From contig RDDZ01000039.1 in the NCBI GenBank assembly GCA_003852775.1, positions 27,992 to 91,991 on the forward strand: a DNA stretch of 64,000 nucleotides. The letters run 5' to 3'. Below are positions 55,004-64,000 of the stretch, one piece after another (the first letter of the stretch is position 1; every line of letters begins with the position of its first letter). Below the pieces are notes generated by a model. The model made no database searches and was not told the origin of the DNA. It worked only from the letters and a program-made list of their open reading frames with translations. Made by a program: the position numbers and the translations under genes. The stretch comes from Microbacteriaceae bacterium (GTDB lineage: Bacteria > Actinomycetota > Actinomycetes > Actinomycetales > Microbacteriaceae).

Positions 55004-55741
55004 ATGCCGGCGTACCCGAGCAGCGACGCGCATCTGATCTGCGATGCGCTCGTTCCGCTGGCGCCCGGCAGCGGGGCGTCGGCCGTCACGTCGCGCCTGC
55101 TCGAGCTCTTCACGAGCGGATCGATCGCGCCCGGCACGCGCCTCCCTCCCGAGCGGCGCCTCGCCGAGGTGCTCGCCGTGAGCCGGTCTGCTGTGCGCGA
55201 GGCCCTCGCGACGCTCGACACCCTCGGCGTCGTCGAGACGCGTCCCGGCGCGGGCACCTTCCTGCGCTCGCAGCGCAGCGCCGTGCTGCCGGAGAGCATC
55301 CGCTGGAGCATGCTCGTGGGCGAGCGCGACCTCGAGGAGCTCGTCGAGCTGCGCAGCGCGCTCGAGATCCACGCGGCGTGGCTCGCGGCCGAGCGCGCCC
55401 CGGCGGCGACCGCCGCACGCCTCTCCCCGCACCTCGACCGCGCGGCGGCGAACCTCGACGACCTCGGCGTCTTCATCGACGCCGACCGCGAGTTCCACCG
55501 CGAGCTCGCGCGCGCGACGGGCAACACCACGCTGCAAGACCTGCTCGACATCACGCACGGCCTGCTCCGCTCGCTCGCGGGCGGCACCCCCGAGGCCCGC
55601 CGCCTCGCGGGCATCGCGCTCGACGAGCACCGCGCCGTGCTCACGGCGATCGCGTCGGGCGACCCCGAGGCCGCGTCGGCGGCCATGCGATCGCACATGC
55701 GCACGGCGGCGCAGTTGCTACGGGCCGAGGCGGCCGCGTGA
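55004..55741 (+). CDS. GntR/FadR (FCD) family regulator
   Basis: SRLLELFTSGSIAPGTRLPPERRLAEVLAVSRSAVREALATLDTLGVVETRPGAGTFLRS + FCD. Confidence 0.92.
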   Translation: MPAYPSSDAHLICDALVPLAPGSGASAVTSRLLELFTSGSIAPGTRLPPERRLAEVLAVSRSAVREALATLDTLGVVETRPGAGTFLRSQRSAVLPESIRWSMLVGERDLEELVELRSALEIHAAWLAAERAPAATAARLSPHLDRAAANLDDLGVFIDADREFHRELARATGNTTLQDLLDITHGLLRSLAGGTPEARRLAGIALDEHRAVLTAIASGDPEAASAAMRSHMRTAAQLLRAEAAA

Positions 55742-56577
55742 CCCGCATCCGCGTCGTCGGCCCCGCATCCTGGAACCGCATGGTCGTGCTCGATGCGCTG
55801 CCCCAGCCCGTGCCGCACATGGAGTTCGCGCGCGACTGGTTCGACACGCTCGGCGGTACCTCGGCGGGCAAGGCACTGCACCTCGCGGCGCTCGGTCGCG
55901 ACGTCGTGCTCGACGCGCTCGTGGGCCCCGACGAGGCGGGCGCGCGCATCCGCGAGGCCCTCGTGCGTGGCGGCGTCGAGGCGCGGCTGCACCGGGCGGC
56001 GCGCAGCGAGCAGCACCTCAACCTCATGACGCCCGCGGGCGAGCGGCTCTCCCTCTACCTCGCGACGCCCGACGAGCCCGCGCCCGAGGCATCCGATCCC
56101 GCCGCGCTCGCGGATGCCGACCTCGCCGTCGTCGACCTCGCGCCACGCGGCGCCGAGCTGCTGCCCGCGGCGCGCGAGGCGGGCATCCCCGTGTGGACCG
56201 ACCTGCACGACTACGACGGCGAGAGCGCGTTCCACCGCCCGTTCCTCGAGGCGGCCGAGGCGGTGTTCATGAACGCCGACCGCACGGACGACCCGTGGGC
56301 GCTGCTCGCCCGCTGCATCGACGCGGGCCCGCGCATCGCCGTGTGCACGCTCGGGGCCGATGGCGCGATCGCGCTCGACGCCGACGGGCGGCGCTGGTCG
56401 GCGGATGCAGCCCTCGCGACCGTCGTCGACACGAACGGCGCGGGCGATGCGTTCTTCGCGGGATTCCTCGACGCGCACCTGTCGGGAGCGGATGTCGGGC
56501 GGAGCCTCGAGGCGGGCGCGCGCCAGGCGGTCCAGGCCCTCGCCACGCGGCACCTGCATCCGTCGCTCGGCGACTGA
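55738..56577 (+). CDS. PfkB family carbohydrate kinase
   Basis: GTG start overlapping the regulator stop; LGGTSAGKALHLAALGRDVVLDALVGPDEAG...VVDTNGAGDAFFAGFLDAHL. Confidence 0.93.
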   Translation: MTRIRVVGPASWNRMVVLDALPQPVPHMEFARDWFDTLGGTSAGKALHLAALGRDVVLDALVGPDEAGARIREALVRGGVEARLHRAARSEQHLNLMTPAGERLSLYLATPDEPAPEASDPAALADADLAVVDLAPRGAELLPAAREAGIPVWTDLHDYDGESAFHRPFLEAAEAVFMNADRTDDPWALLARCIDAGPRIAVCTLGADGAIALDADGRRWSADAALATVVDTNGAGDAFFAGFLDAHLSGADVGRSLEAGARQAVQALATRHLHPSLGD

Positions 56578-56691
56578 CGCGCCCCCGACGGCCGGGACAC
56601 CGCCCGGCCCCACTCCCAGGCCGTTCCCACACCCCGTTGCTAGCCTGGCGCGCGCGCCGAGCACCCCCCATCGGTCGGCGTCGGATCGCCT

Positions 56692-57405
56692 ATGACGAAG
56701 ACCACCCCGGTTCACCGCATGCTCCGCGAGAGGCTCGACGCCTCCCGCGCGAGCAGCCGAACGCGCGGCGCCCTCGTCGGAGCGGCCATCCTCGTGAGCT
56801 TCGGCTTCATCGCGACCTTCTCGCTCGCGCCTCCCGCGCCGCAGAGCGAGGCCGCGTCGATCGCCGCCTACGCGGCCGAGCACGCGCAGGACGTCGACGT
56901 CTCGACCGTCGCGGCGAAGCAGCACCTCGAGGCGACGGGCGCCGTCGAGCGCGACGAGTACGACGCCACCGACGGCGAGGAGACCTTCATCGCGGGCGGC
57001 ACGAACCACGACTGGGCGAAGCTCGTGCTGCTCTACGCGGGCTTCCCCGTCAACGACGTCAACGTGACGGTCGTCACGCGGTGGATGCGCCAGGAGAACT
57101 ACGTCGACAGCTGGTGGACGCGCAACAACCCGCTCAACAACGGATGGGGCGCGAGCTACGGCCCCGGCGGCACGGGCCGCAACGTCGACCTCGTCGCCGC
57201 CGCCCGCAACGCCGCCGACGCGCTCCTGCGCAACCGCGGCTACGCCGCCATCCGCGCGGCCTTCATGGACGGCACCGACACCGCCGCGATCGAGCGCGCG
57301 ATCTGGGCGTCGCCGTGGGCCTCGGGCCACTACGCGAACGGCTCGCACTGGCACTACAACCCGGTGCCCGTCGTGCCCGCGCCCCGCTCAGCCTGGGGCC
57401 GCTAG
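56692..57405 (+). CDS. membrane-anchored secreted protein with lysozyme/glucosaminidase-like segment
   Basis: One N-terminal TM, then VTRWMRQENYVDSWWTRNNPLNNGWGASYGPGGTGRNVDLVAAARNAADALL. Confidence 0.6.
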   Translation: MTKTTPVHRMLRERLDASRASSRTRGALVGAAILVSFGFIATFSLAPPAPQSEAASIAAYAAEHAQDVDVSTVAAKQHLEATGAVERDEYDATDGEETFIAGGTNHDWAKLVLLYAGFPVNDVNVTVVTRWMRQENYVDSWWTRNNPLNNGWGASYGPGGTGRNVDLVAAARNAADALLRNRGYAAIRAAFMDGTDTAAIERAIWASPWASGHYANGSHWHYNPVPVVPAPRSAWGR

Positions 57406-57499
57406 CGCAATTCAACGGCCCCGCAGACGCCGGGAACGAACGGCCCGCGGTCTGGCATGCAGCGCGCTCCCACTTCTGTGGGCCGCTCCATACGTAGGC

Positions 57500-58762
57500 T
57501 CAGCCTGCTTCGTCCCGCTCCTCGTTCCATGCCACGGAGACGCAGAGCCCCCCGCCCGGCTGCGGCTGGATGTAAAGGGTCGCATGGTGGGCCTCGGCGA
57601 TGGCGTGGACGATGGACAGTCCGAGTCCGTACCCGTGCCCGTCCGCGTGCGAGGTGCGAACGCGGTCGAGACGCCGGAACGGCTCGAGCAGGGCGTCGAC
57701 GGACTCCTCGGGGACGGTGTCTCCTGTGTTGGTGATCTTGAGCTCGACCATCTCGTTGCTGGTACTGGTGCTGATGTGCACGGAGCCGCCGGGGCGGTTG
57801 TAGCGGATCGCGTTGTCGAGCAGGTTTGCTATGAGGCGCTCGATCAGCCGGGGGTCGCCGACCACGGATGCGGGCGAGAGCTTGGCATCGAGCGTGAGGT
57901 TCTGTTGTTTCGCGGGCGATTGACTGTGGGCCACGCAGTCACGAACGAGGGAGGCGAGATCGACGGGTTCGGAACTGCGGACACCGGCCTGTCCTCTCGC
58001 GAGAGTGAGTAGCGCGTCGATGATCTGCTCCTGCTGTGCACCGGCCGCGAGCACACGTTCGTGGGCGGCGCGCAGGGATTCGATCGTGGCGCCTGGGTCG
58101 TCCAGAGCGACTTGGGCCACTGTTCGCTGCCGGGCGAGCGGTGTGCGGAGCTCGTGCGACGCGTTGGCCACGAAGATGCGTTGAGCCCTGAACGAGCCCT
58201 CCAATCGCGTGAGCAGGCTGTCGATCGTGTCGCCGAGTTCGGTGAGCTCGTCTCGGGGGCCATCCAGGGAGAGGCGTTCGTCGAGGTTCTCAGCGGTGAT
58301 ACGTCGTGTCGTCGCCGTGATGGCGCGGAGAGGGCGCAGCGCTCTGGTGGCGACGATCCAGCCGAGCACGACCGAGACCAACGTCATGATGCCCAGCGCG
58401 ATCGCGGATTGGCCGAGCAGCGTGAGCATCCGCTGGGTGTGCTGCTGCGCCGCGTGGTCGCGAAGCTCGGCGGGGTCGAGACCCGGAGGCGTCAGCCCTG
58501 GGCCGTCGCCCGTCGTCTCCGGCTGACCGAGCGGCGGAGCACCGTCGAGGTCGACGTCGACGACCACCCCGGTGCCGTCGGGCTGGACAAGAGTGAGCGA
58601 CTCCGATCGGGTCGTCTGGTCGACAAGACCATAGGTGATCGCGAGCATTGTCGCGCCGCAAGCCAGAAAGAGAACCGCGTAGAGCGCGGTGAGTCGCGCC
58701 CTGATCGGCAGTCGAAAGTGCCTCGACCGGGGACGTGGACGGCCGCGAGGTCCAGTCCTCAC
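57500..58762 (-). CDS. two-component sensor histidine kinase
   Basis: IFVANASHELRTPLARQRTVAQVALDDP...LLDNAIRYNRPGGSVHI...GHGYGLGLSIVHAIAEAH. Confidence 0.95.
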   Translation of the reverse strand: MRTGPRGRPRPRSRHFRLPIRARLTALYAVLFLACGATMLAITYGLVDQTTRSESLTLVQPDGTGVVVDVDLDGAPPLGQPETTGDGPGLTPPGLDPAELRDHAAQQHTQRMLTLLGQSAIALGIMTLVSVVLGWIVATRALRPLRAITATTRRITAENLDERLSLDGPRDELTELGDTIDSLLTRLEGSFRAQRIFVANASHELRTPLARQRTVAQVALDDPGATIESLRAAHERVLAAGAQQEQIIDALLTLARGQAGVRSSEPVDLASLVRDCVAHSQSPAKQQNLTLDAKLSPASVVGDPRLIERLIANLLDNAIRYNRPGGSVHISTSTSNEMVELKITNTGDTVPEESVDALLEPFRRLDRVRTSHADGHGYGLGLSIVHAIAEAHHATLYIQPQPGGGLCVSVAWNEERDEAG

Positions 58763-59421
58763 GAGAGGATCACCCGGTAGCCGGACCTTGCGACGGTCTC
58801 GATCACGGGTGGATCGCCTAGTTTGGCCCGCAGTCTGCTCACTGTGATCTTGACGGCGTTGGTGAAGGGATCGGCGTTCTCGTCCCAGACACGTTCAAGG
58901 AGTTCCTCGGCAGAGACCGTGCGTCCCCCGGCCGTCACCAGCAGCTCGAGCACCCCGAACTCCTTTGGTGTCAGATCTTGCGGTTTATCGTGTCGGAATG
59001 CTCGTCGCCTGGCGGTGTCGACGACCAAGTCGCCGACGCGCAGCGCCGGAGGGTGCGCAGGCTGGGAGCGCCGCGCCAGTGCGCCAATCCGGGCAACGAG
59101 GACCTCGAAATCGAATGGCTTGGCGAGGTAGTCGTCGGCGCCCAGATACAGGCCGTCCACCAGGTCACCCGCGGAGCCCGCCGCCGTGAGCATGAGGATC
59201 CGACTGCGACTGCCTTTTTCCACCAGCCGCGCGCAGACATCGTCGCCATGCATGGAGGGTAAGTCTCTGTCTAGGACGATCACGTCGTAGTCGTTCAGCT
59301 CGGCCCGTTCGAGACCCGAAGAGCCGTCGTAGGCGACGTCCACGGCCATGTTCCGACGCCGCAGCCCGATGGTCACGGCATCCGCCAACTCTGTGTCGTC
59401 GTCGATCACCAAGATCCGCAT
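58759..59421 (-). CDS. OmpR-family response regulator
   Basis: MRILVIDDDTELADAVTIGLRRRNMAVDVAYDGSSGLERAELNDYDVIVLDRDLPSMHGDDVC... + winged helix. Confidence 0.95.
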   Translation of the reverse strand: MRILVIDDDTELADAVTIGLRRRNMAVDVAYDGSSGLERAELNDYDVIVLDRDLPSMHGDDVCARLVEKGSRSRILMLTAAGSAGDLVDGLYLGADDYLAKPFDFEVLVARIGALARRSQPAHPPALRVGDLVVDTARRRAFRHDKPQDLTPKEFGVLELLVTAGGRTVSAEELLERVWDENADPFTNAVKITVSRLRAKLGDPPVIETVARSGYRVILS

Positions 59422-59574
59422 GCATCCAGGATGCGCCCGATCCGGTTTCGGAGCGGTTTCACCACCCAAGTGTGGAAGCCCATAAGACCCAACGCGGTCC
59501 CGCGCAGCGATACCTCCCCGAAACCACGGCGGTCCTAGAAACGGAGCATCACCGAACCGAAAGGACTCACCGAC

Positions 59575-60153
59575 ATGACCAGATCAACATCGTCGGCACG
59601 GACGCGTGCGCAAGCGCGCGGCGCAGTCTTGGCCGCATTGACCGTTGCTCTTCTTCTCACCGGGTGCGCGCCAGACAGCGGATCACCGTCGGGTGACGAC
59701 TCCGCAGGGGGAAGCACTCCAGCTGGAGCCGCAGACGCAGTGGCCTACGCGCAGTGCATGCGCGACAGTGGCGTTCCCGGCTTCCCCGACCCGGACTCGG
59801 ACGGCGGGTTCGACGTCGTCGCGGACGAACTCGGGGTCCCGATCGACTCGGACCAGTACCGGAACGCGGAGCAGACCTGCACACCGCTGCTGCCTACCCA
59901 GGGTTCCCACGTGCAGGACGAGGACTACCAGGCTGTGCTGCGGTACGCGCAGTGCATGCGCGACGAGGGCGTGCCCGGCTACCCGGACCCGCCGGCACCC
60001 GCACAGGGACCAGACACCAAGCGCGGGGACAGTGGCGACGGCGCCGCCATCGACCCCAACTCACCGCAATTCCAGGCCGCACACGAAGCCTGCAAGAGCC
60101 TGCTGCCCGGTGGTGGCGAGGAGCCGGGCATGACGGAAGGCAACGCACCGTGA
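59575..60153 (+). CDS. lipoprotein with two YAQCMRDxGVPGxPDP repeats
   Basis: Lipobox [31 protein letters not shown] and [22 protein letters not shown]. Confidence 0.85.
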   Translation: MTRSTSSARTRAQARGAVLAALTVALLLTGCAPDSGSPSGDDSAGGSTPAGAADAVAYAQCMRDSGVPGFPDPDSDGGFDVVADELGVPIDSDQYRNAEQTCTPLLPTQGSHVQDEDYQAVLRYAQCMRDEGVPGYPDPPAPAQGPDTKRGDSGDGAAIDPNSPQFQAAHEACKSLLPGGGEEPGMTEGNAP

Positions 60154-61286
60154 CTACGACGGACGCACCCCCTCCCGCGGACGATCTGGTGATTCCGGAG
60201 CGGTCACGCGGCACCCACCGCCGGCGCCGGATCATCGTGGCAGCAGCCGTCATCGTCATCCTCGCCACCGGCGGCGGTGTCCTCACCGCAACCCTCTGGC
60301 ATCCCTCAAACCCAGCCCCGGCGGCTTCCGCCCCCACACCCGCGACAGCAGCAGTCGAACGTCGGACCGTCGCCGCACAGCAGCAGGTCAGCGGGACCCT
60401 TGGCTATGCGGGCGATCTCGATGTGATCGGTCAGCTCTCCGGAACGATCACCGCGCTCCCGACGCCCGGCACCGTCGTCGAACCGGGCGGCATCTTGTAT
60501 CGCGTCGACGGCAAACCGGTCGTCCTGCTCGCAGGCGACACCCCGGCCTGGCGCGCATTCGAGTGGGGAACAACCGGAGTCGACGCCCAGCAACTGAACG
60601 CGGCCCTGGTCACGCTCGGCTATGCCGACGGCCTCGACATCGACCCCGAATGCGATCAGATCACCTGGCGCAGCCAGCAAGCCATCAAGAGATTCCAAGC
60701 CGCCTTCGGATTGCGAGAGTCTGGCACGCTCGACTTCGGACAAGTGGTGTTCCTGCCCAGCGCCGTGCGCGTCACGGCGACATCGGCGACCCTCGGCGCG
60801 CCCGCCGTGGCAGGGCAAACCATCATCGAGGGAACCTCCACCACGCCGCAGGTCGAGGCCGAAGTACCCGTCTCGCTCCTCGCTCACGTCAAAGTGGGCG
60901 ATGCCGTGGCCGTCACCCTTCCCGACCTCACCACCGCATCCGGCACTGTCACCGACGTCGGCGCGGTCGCCACCCAGAAAGAGAGCGGCTCCGCAACCGT
61001 CCCGGTGCGCGCGGCCCTCACAGATCCGGGCACCGCCGCAGGCCTGGACCAGGCACCGGTGCTCGTCGCGATCACGACCGAGACCGTCGAGGACGTGCTG
61101 ACCGTCCCCGTCACCGCCCTTCTCGCTCTCTCGGGCAGCGAATACGCGGTCGAAGTGATCGACACCGGCGGCGACAGCCACCTTGTCACCGTCGAGCTCG
61201 GCCTGTTCGACAGCGCCGGCGGACTCGTCCAAGTCTCCGGCGACGGCCTTCGCGTCGGCCAGCGAGTCGTGGTGCCCGCAGCATGA
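60150..61286 (+). CDS. MacA-like efflux adaptor with embedded peptidoglycan-binding-type segment
   Basis: TM anchor; [56 protein letters not shown] (PG_binding_1-like) within the barrel/lipoyl-like protein; GTG start. Confidence 0.85.
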   Translation: MTTTDAPPPADDLVIPERSRGTHRRRRIIVAAAVIVILATGGGVLTATLWHPSNPAPAASAPTPATAAVERRTVAAQQQVSGTLGYAGDLDVIGQLSGTITALPTPGTVVEPGGILYRVDGKPVVLLAGDTPAWRAFEWGTTGVDAQQLNAALVTLGYADGLDIDPECDQITWRSQQAIKRFQAAFGLRESGTLDFGQVVFLPSAVRVTATSATLGAPAVAGQTIIEGTSTTPQVEAEVPVSLLAHVKVGDAVAVTLPDLTTASGTVTDVGAVATQKESGSATVPVRAALTDPGTAAGLDQAPVLVAITTETVEDVLTVPVTALLALSGSEYAVEVIDTGGDSHLVTVELGLFDSAGGLVQVSGDGLRVGQRVVVPAA

Positions 61287-61984
61287 CCCCCGTCATCGAG
61301 CTGACCGGCGTGACACGCACCTACCCCGGCGAACCGCCGGTTGCCGCCCTCCGCGGCGTCGACCTCACCATCGAGCCGGGAGAACTCGTCGGCATCGTCG
61401 GCCCCTCCGGATCCGGAAAGACGACACTGCTGCAGATCATGGGCACCCTCGACCGACCCACGGCCGGAAAGGTTCGTGTCGCGGGCCGTGACACCTCCGA
61501 CCTCGACGACCGGCAACTCTCCACCCTCCGTTCAGCGCGCATCGGATTCGTCTTCCAACAGTTCTTCCTGGACGAGCACCAGAGCGTGCTCGACAACGTC
61601 GCCGACGGACTCCTGTACGCGGGAACCCCAGCCAGCACCCGCCGCAGGCTAGGGCGCGAAGCGCTGACACAGGTCGGCCTCGATCACAGGACCGACGCTC
61701 TTCCCTCGCAGCTGTCCGGAGGCCAGCGGCAACGCGTCGCGATCGCCCGAGCCCTCATCGGCGAACCGGACATCGTCCTCGCGGACGAACCCACCGGAAA
61801 CCTCGACAGCACCACGGGGAACGCGATCCTCGCCTTGCTCGACGCCCTCAATCGGCGCGGCACCACCATCGTGGTGATCACCCACGACCTCGCCATCGCC
61901 GCCCGCCTGCCCAGGCGCGTCGAGATCCTCGATGGCCGCATCGTCAGCGACACCATCCAGGACCACCCCAAGGAGAACGCATGA
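61283..61984 (+). CDS. MacB/LolD-type ABC ATPase
   Basis: [28 protein letters not shown]...[32 protein letters not shown]. Confidence 0.96.
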   Translation: MTPVIELTGVTRTYPGEPPVAALRGVDLTIEPGELVGIVGPSGSGKTTLLQIMGTLDRPTAGKVRVAGRDTSDLDDRQLSTLRSARIGFVFQQFFLDEHQSVLDNVADGLLYAGTPASTRRRLGREALTQVGLDHRTDALPSQLSGGQRQRVAIARALIGEPDIVLADEPTGNLDSTTGNAILALLDALNRRGTTIVVITHDLAIAARLPRRVEILDGRIVSDTIQDHPKENA

Positions 61985-63186
61985 CCACCGACGACGACCT
62001 CTCGCCCCGCCGGCTGCGCCCACGGGACGTGCTCCGCGTCAGCAGCATCGGCATCAGAACCCGCAAAGTCCGCGCCGCGCTCTCCGCCCTAGGGATCGCG
62101 ATCGGTACCGCATCAATCGTCGGCGTCCTCGGACTCTCCTCCTCGTCGCAGGCAGGACTGCTCGCCGAGATCGACTCGCTCGGCACCAATCTCCTCACCG
62201 TCAGCACCGGGCGCGACCTCTCCGGCGACGCGGCCGCCCTCCCGGTCGATGCGCCAGACCGGATCGGTCGGATCGCCGACGTGACCGACGTCGAGTCCAC
62301 CGCAGCGATCGACATCCCCATCTACCGCAACCCGTTCATCCCCGCCGTCAACACCAACAGTCTCGCTCTACGCGCCGCCACCCCGGGACTGCCCGACGCG
62401 ATCGGCGCTGCAATCGCCCACGGCGACTTCCTCAACCCCGCCACCGAACAGCTTCCCGTCGTGGTCCTCGGCTCCACCGCGGCACGGCGCCTCGGCATCG
62501 CCAGCGTCCACCCGGGAGCGCGCCTCTGGATCGACCAGCAATGGTTCTCCATCGCCGGCATCCTGGCCCCGGCAACCCTGGCGCCCGAGATCGACTCCTC
62601 CGTGCTCGTCGGGTTCGCCGCCGCCCAGGACTACCTCGGCTTCGATGGACACCCCACCACGATCTACGTGCGCACAGACACCGAACAAGTCGCTGTGGTT
62701 CACGCCCTCCTCGCCCGCACCGCGAACCCCGAGAACCCCAACGAAGTCGCCGTCAGCCGCCCGTCCGACGCCCTCCTCGCCCGCGCCCAGGCAGAGAGCG
62801 CCCTGAACTCGCTGCTCCTCGGACTCGGGGCCATCTCACTCCTGGTCGGAACCGTCGGCGTCGCCAACACCATGATCGTCTCGGTTCTCGAACGGCGTGG
62901 CGAGATCGGCCTGCGCCGCGCACTCGGCGCCACCAGAGGACACATCCGCACCCAGTTCTTCAACGAGGCGATCCTGCTTTCACTCATAGGAGGCGTCACC
63001 GGGGTCCTAGTCGGAGCACTCGCGACCGTCGTCTACGCGACCAGCAAAGGCTGGCTCGTCGTCATCCCGCCGCTCGCCTGGACCGGCGGGCTCGGCTCCG
63101 CACTGGTCATCGGAGCCATCGCAGGCCTTCTCCCTGCCATACGTGCTGCGCGTATGTCACCGACCGAGGCGCTGTGGGCCTCGTAA
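61981..63186 (+). CDS. MacB/FtsX-type ABC permease
   Basis: [56 protein letters not shown]...[38 protein letters not shown]. Confidence 0.95.
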   Translation: MTTDDDLSPRRLRPRDVLRVSSIGIRTRKVRAALSALGIAIGTASIVGVLGLSSSSQAGLLAEIDSLGTNLLTVSTGRDLSGDAAALPVDAPDRIGRIADVTDVESTAAIDIPIYRNPFIPAVNTNSLALRAATPGLPDAIGAAIAHGDFLNPATEQLPVVVLGSTAARRLGIASVHPGARLWIDQQWFSIAGILAPATLAPEIDSSVLVGFAAAQDYLGFDGHPTTIYVRTDTEQVAVVHALLARTANPENPNEVAVSRPSDALLARAQAESALNSLLLGLGAISLLVGTVGVANTMIVSVLERRGEIGLRRALGATRGHIRTQFFNEAILLSLIGGVTGVLVGALATVVYATSKGWLVVIPPLAWTGGLGSALVIGAIAGLLPAIRAARMSPTEALWAS

Positions 63187-63300
63187 CAAGCGACGCCAGG
63201 CGATTGGGCGCAGGATCCAACTCGCTGTCGGCTTCTCGAGCGGCTGAGCACCGGACCAAGCCGTTCCGGCGATGCGCCCGTGGCGGACAGCCTGGCATCT

Positions 63301-63820
63301 AGCGAACCTGCGCGAGTGCTCGGACGGCCGCTACAGCCTGTCGCGGTGTCACACCATTGCCGAGCGCAGTGAGCTGTTGAGCGTGCGTGAGCCCGTACTC
63401 AGAGTCGGTGACCCATCCCTCGCTCAGGCCCATCAGCCATTCCACGAACGCCGGAGCGGGAGCGGGTCCGCGCTCGTTCAGGATCGGAGGGGCTGGAGCG
63501 GGCCTGCCGGTGATGCGCTCCCATCGGGCGATGGCTCCGGCGTAGCGTCCCCAGCGTCGAAGAACTCCTCAATCAGCGCGAACGCCGCCTCCGGGGAGGG
63601 CTGGCGTCCGCGCCGAGTCACGAGGTCGATCACCTGATGGCTGAGCGCGATCGTGCCGCGACGCGCCTTGACCTGCACCAGCGTCTCGCCACCCCTGGCG
63701 GAGTCCGAGGCCAGCGGAGTGCGGAACAGCGCGTCGAGCGAGGACGAAAATGCGGAACCGGGGATGCGGTGCGCCGATGGCGGAAGCGGGAAGGCCGATC
63801 CATTGCGCGTCGTAACGGAG
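63301..63820 (-). pseudogene. frameshifted and 5'-truncated phage-type DNA (cytosine-5?) methyltransferase remnant
   Basis: Reverse strand frame ending at 63301: LRRWGRYAGAIARWERITGRPAPAPPILNERGPAPAPAFVEWLMGLSEGWVTDSEYGLTHAQQLTALGNGVTPRQAVAAVRALAQVR*. The upstream part LFRTPLASDSARGGETLVQVKARRGTIALSHQVIDL is in another frame (ORF 63478-63891). Confidence 0.7.
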
Positions 63821-63903
63821 GTCGGCGCATTAGCGTGAGTCACGAAGACCTCCGTGTCGACGGTTTGAGTGTGGTAATCCACATCGTCCACGGAGGTCTT
63901 CGC
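63815..63903 (-). mobile_element. IS481-type insertion-sequence end (leader hairpin plus first transposase codons)
   Basis: Reverse strand: perfect 14-bp inverted repeat CGAAGACCTCCGTG / CACGGAGGTCTTCG immediately followed by GTG-start VTHANAP, reminiscent of IS481-family transposase N-termini; coding then diverges. Confidence 0.45.
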
Positions 63904-64000
63904 CTACCTCAGGCGTTCACCACGTGTCGGGGAAGAGCAACTAGATGTACCGGGTCATCACGTTGGTGCCAGTCGGGTGATCGGCGGGTGGCCTCCGAGG

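Noticed and set aside
1-64000. tRNA or rRNA genes
   Set aside because: No convincing tRNA cloverleaf or rRNA core sequence noticed by eye; a tRNAscan/Infernal run would be needed to exclude them.

Overview
High-GC actinobacterial chromosome segment. The gene families and codon bias look Microbacteriaceae-like, but that placement is inference. It is mostly metabolic: ribonucleotide reductase nrdAB, a gluconeogenic pckG-glpX pair, an L-rhamnose / rhamnoside catabolic cluster, an Opp-type peptide ABC system with a DUF1028 gene, and an anmK-centred sugar ABC operon. Two 'graveyard' regions carry chimeric gene remnants (about 2.3-3.6 kb and 53.2-54.9 kb). The right end (57.5-64 kb) looks like accessory DNA: a two-component system, a repeat lipoprotein, a MacAB-like exporter, then a broken phage-type DNA methyltransferase next to what looks like an IS481-type end. 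The most striking signal is at the 3' end of nrdA. The expected redox-active CxxC tail of the catalytic subunit is missing from the nrdA frame and is instead encoded in an overlapping -1 frame (MTGYTAIDEYAVPVDPMDELQCESCQ). The partner NrdB carries the Phe-for-Tyr and Glu-for-Asp signature of class Ic (Mn/Fe) R2. The nrd promoter region contains paired NrdR-like boxes and a cluster of DnaA-box-like 9-mers. Also notable are a membrane-tethered ECF sigma factor fusion, two near-identical copies of a ~64-bp palindromic element 20 kb apart, and four REP-like GGTTTCGACACGC...GCTACTCAACC elements. All calls come from reading the sequence and the supplied ORFs; no database search was run.
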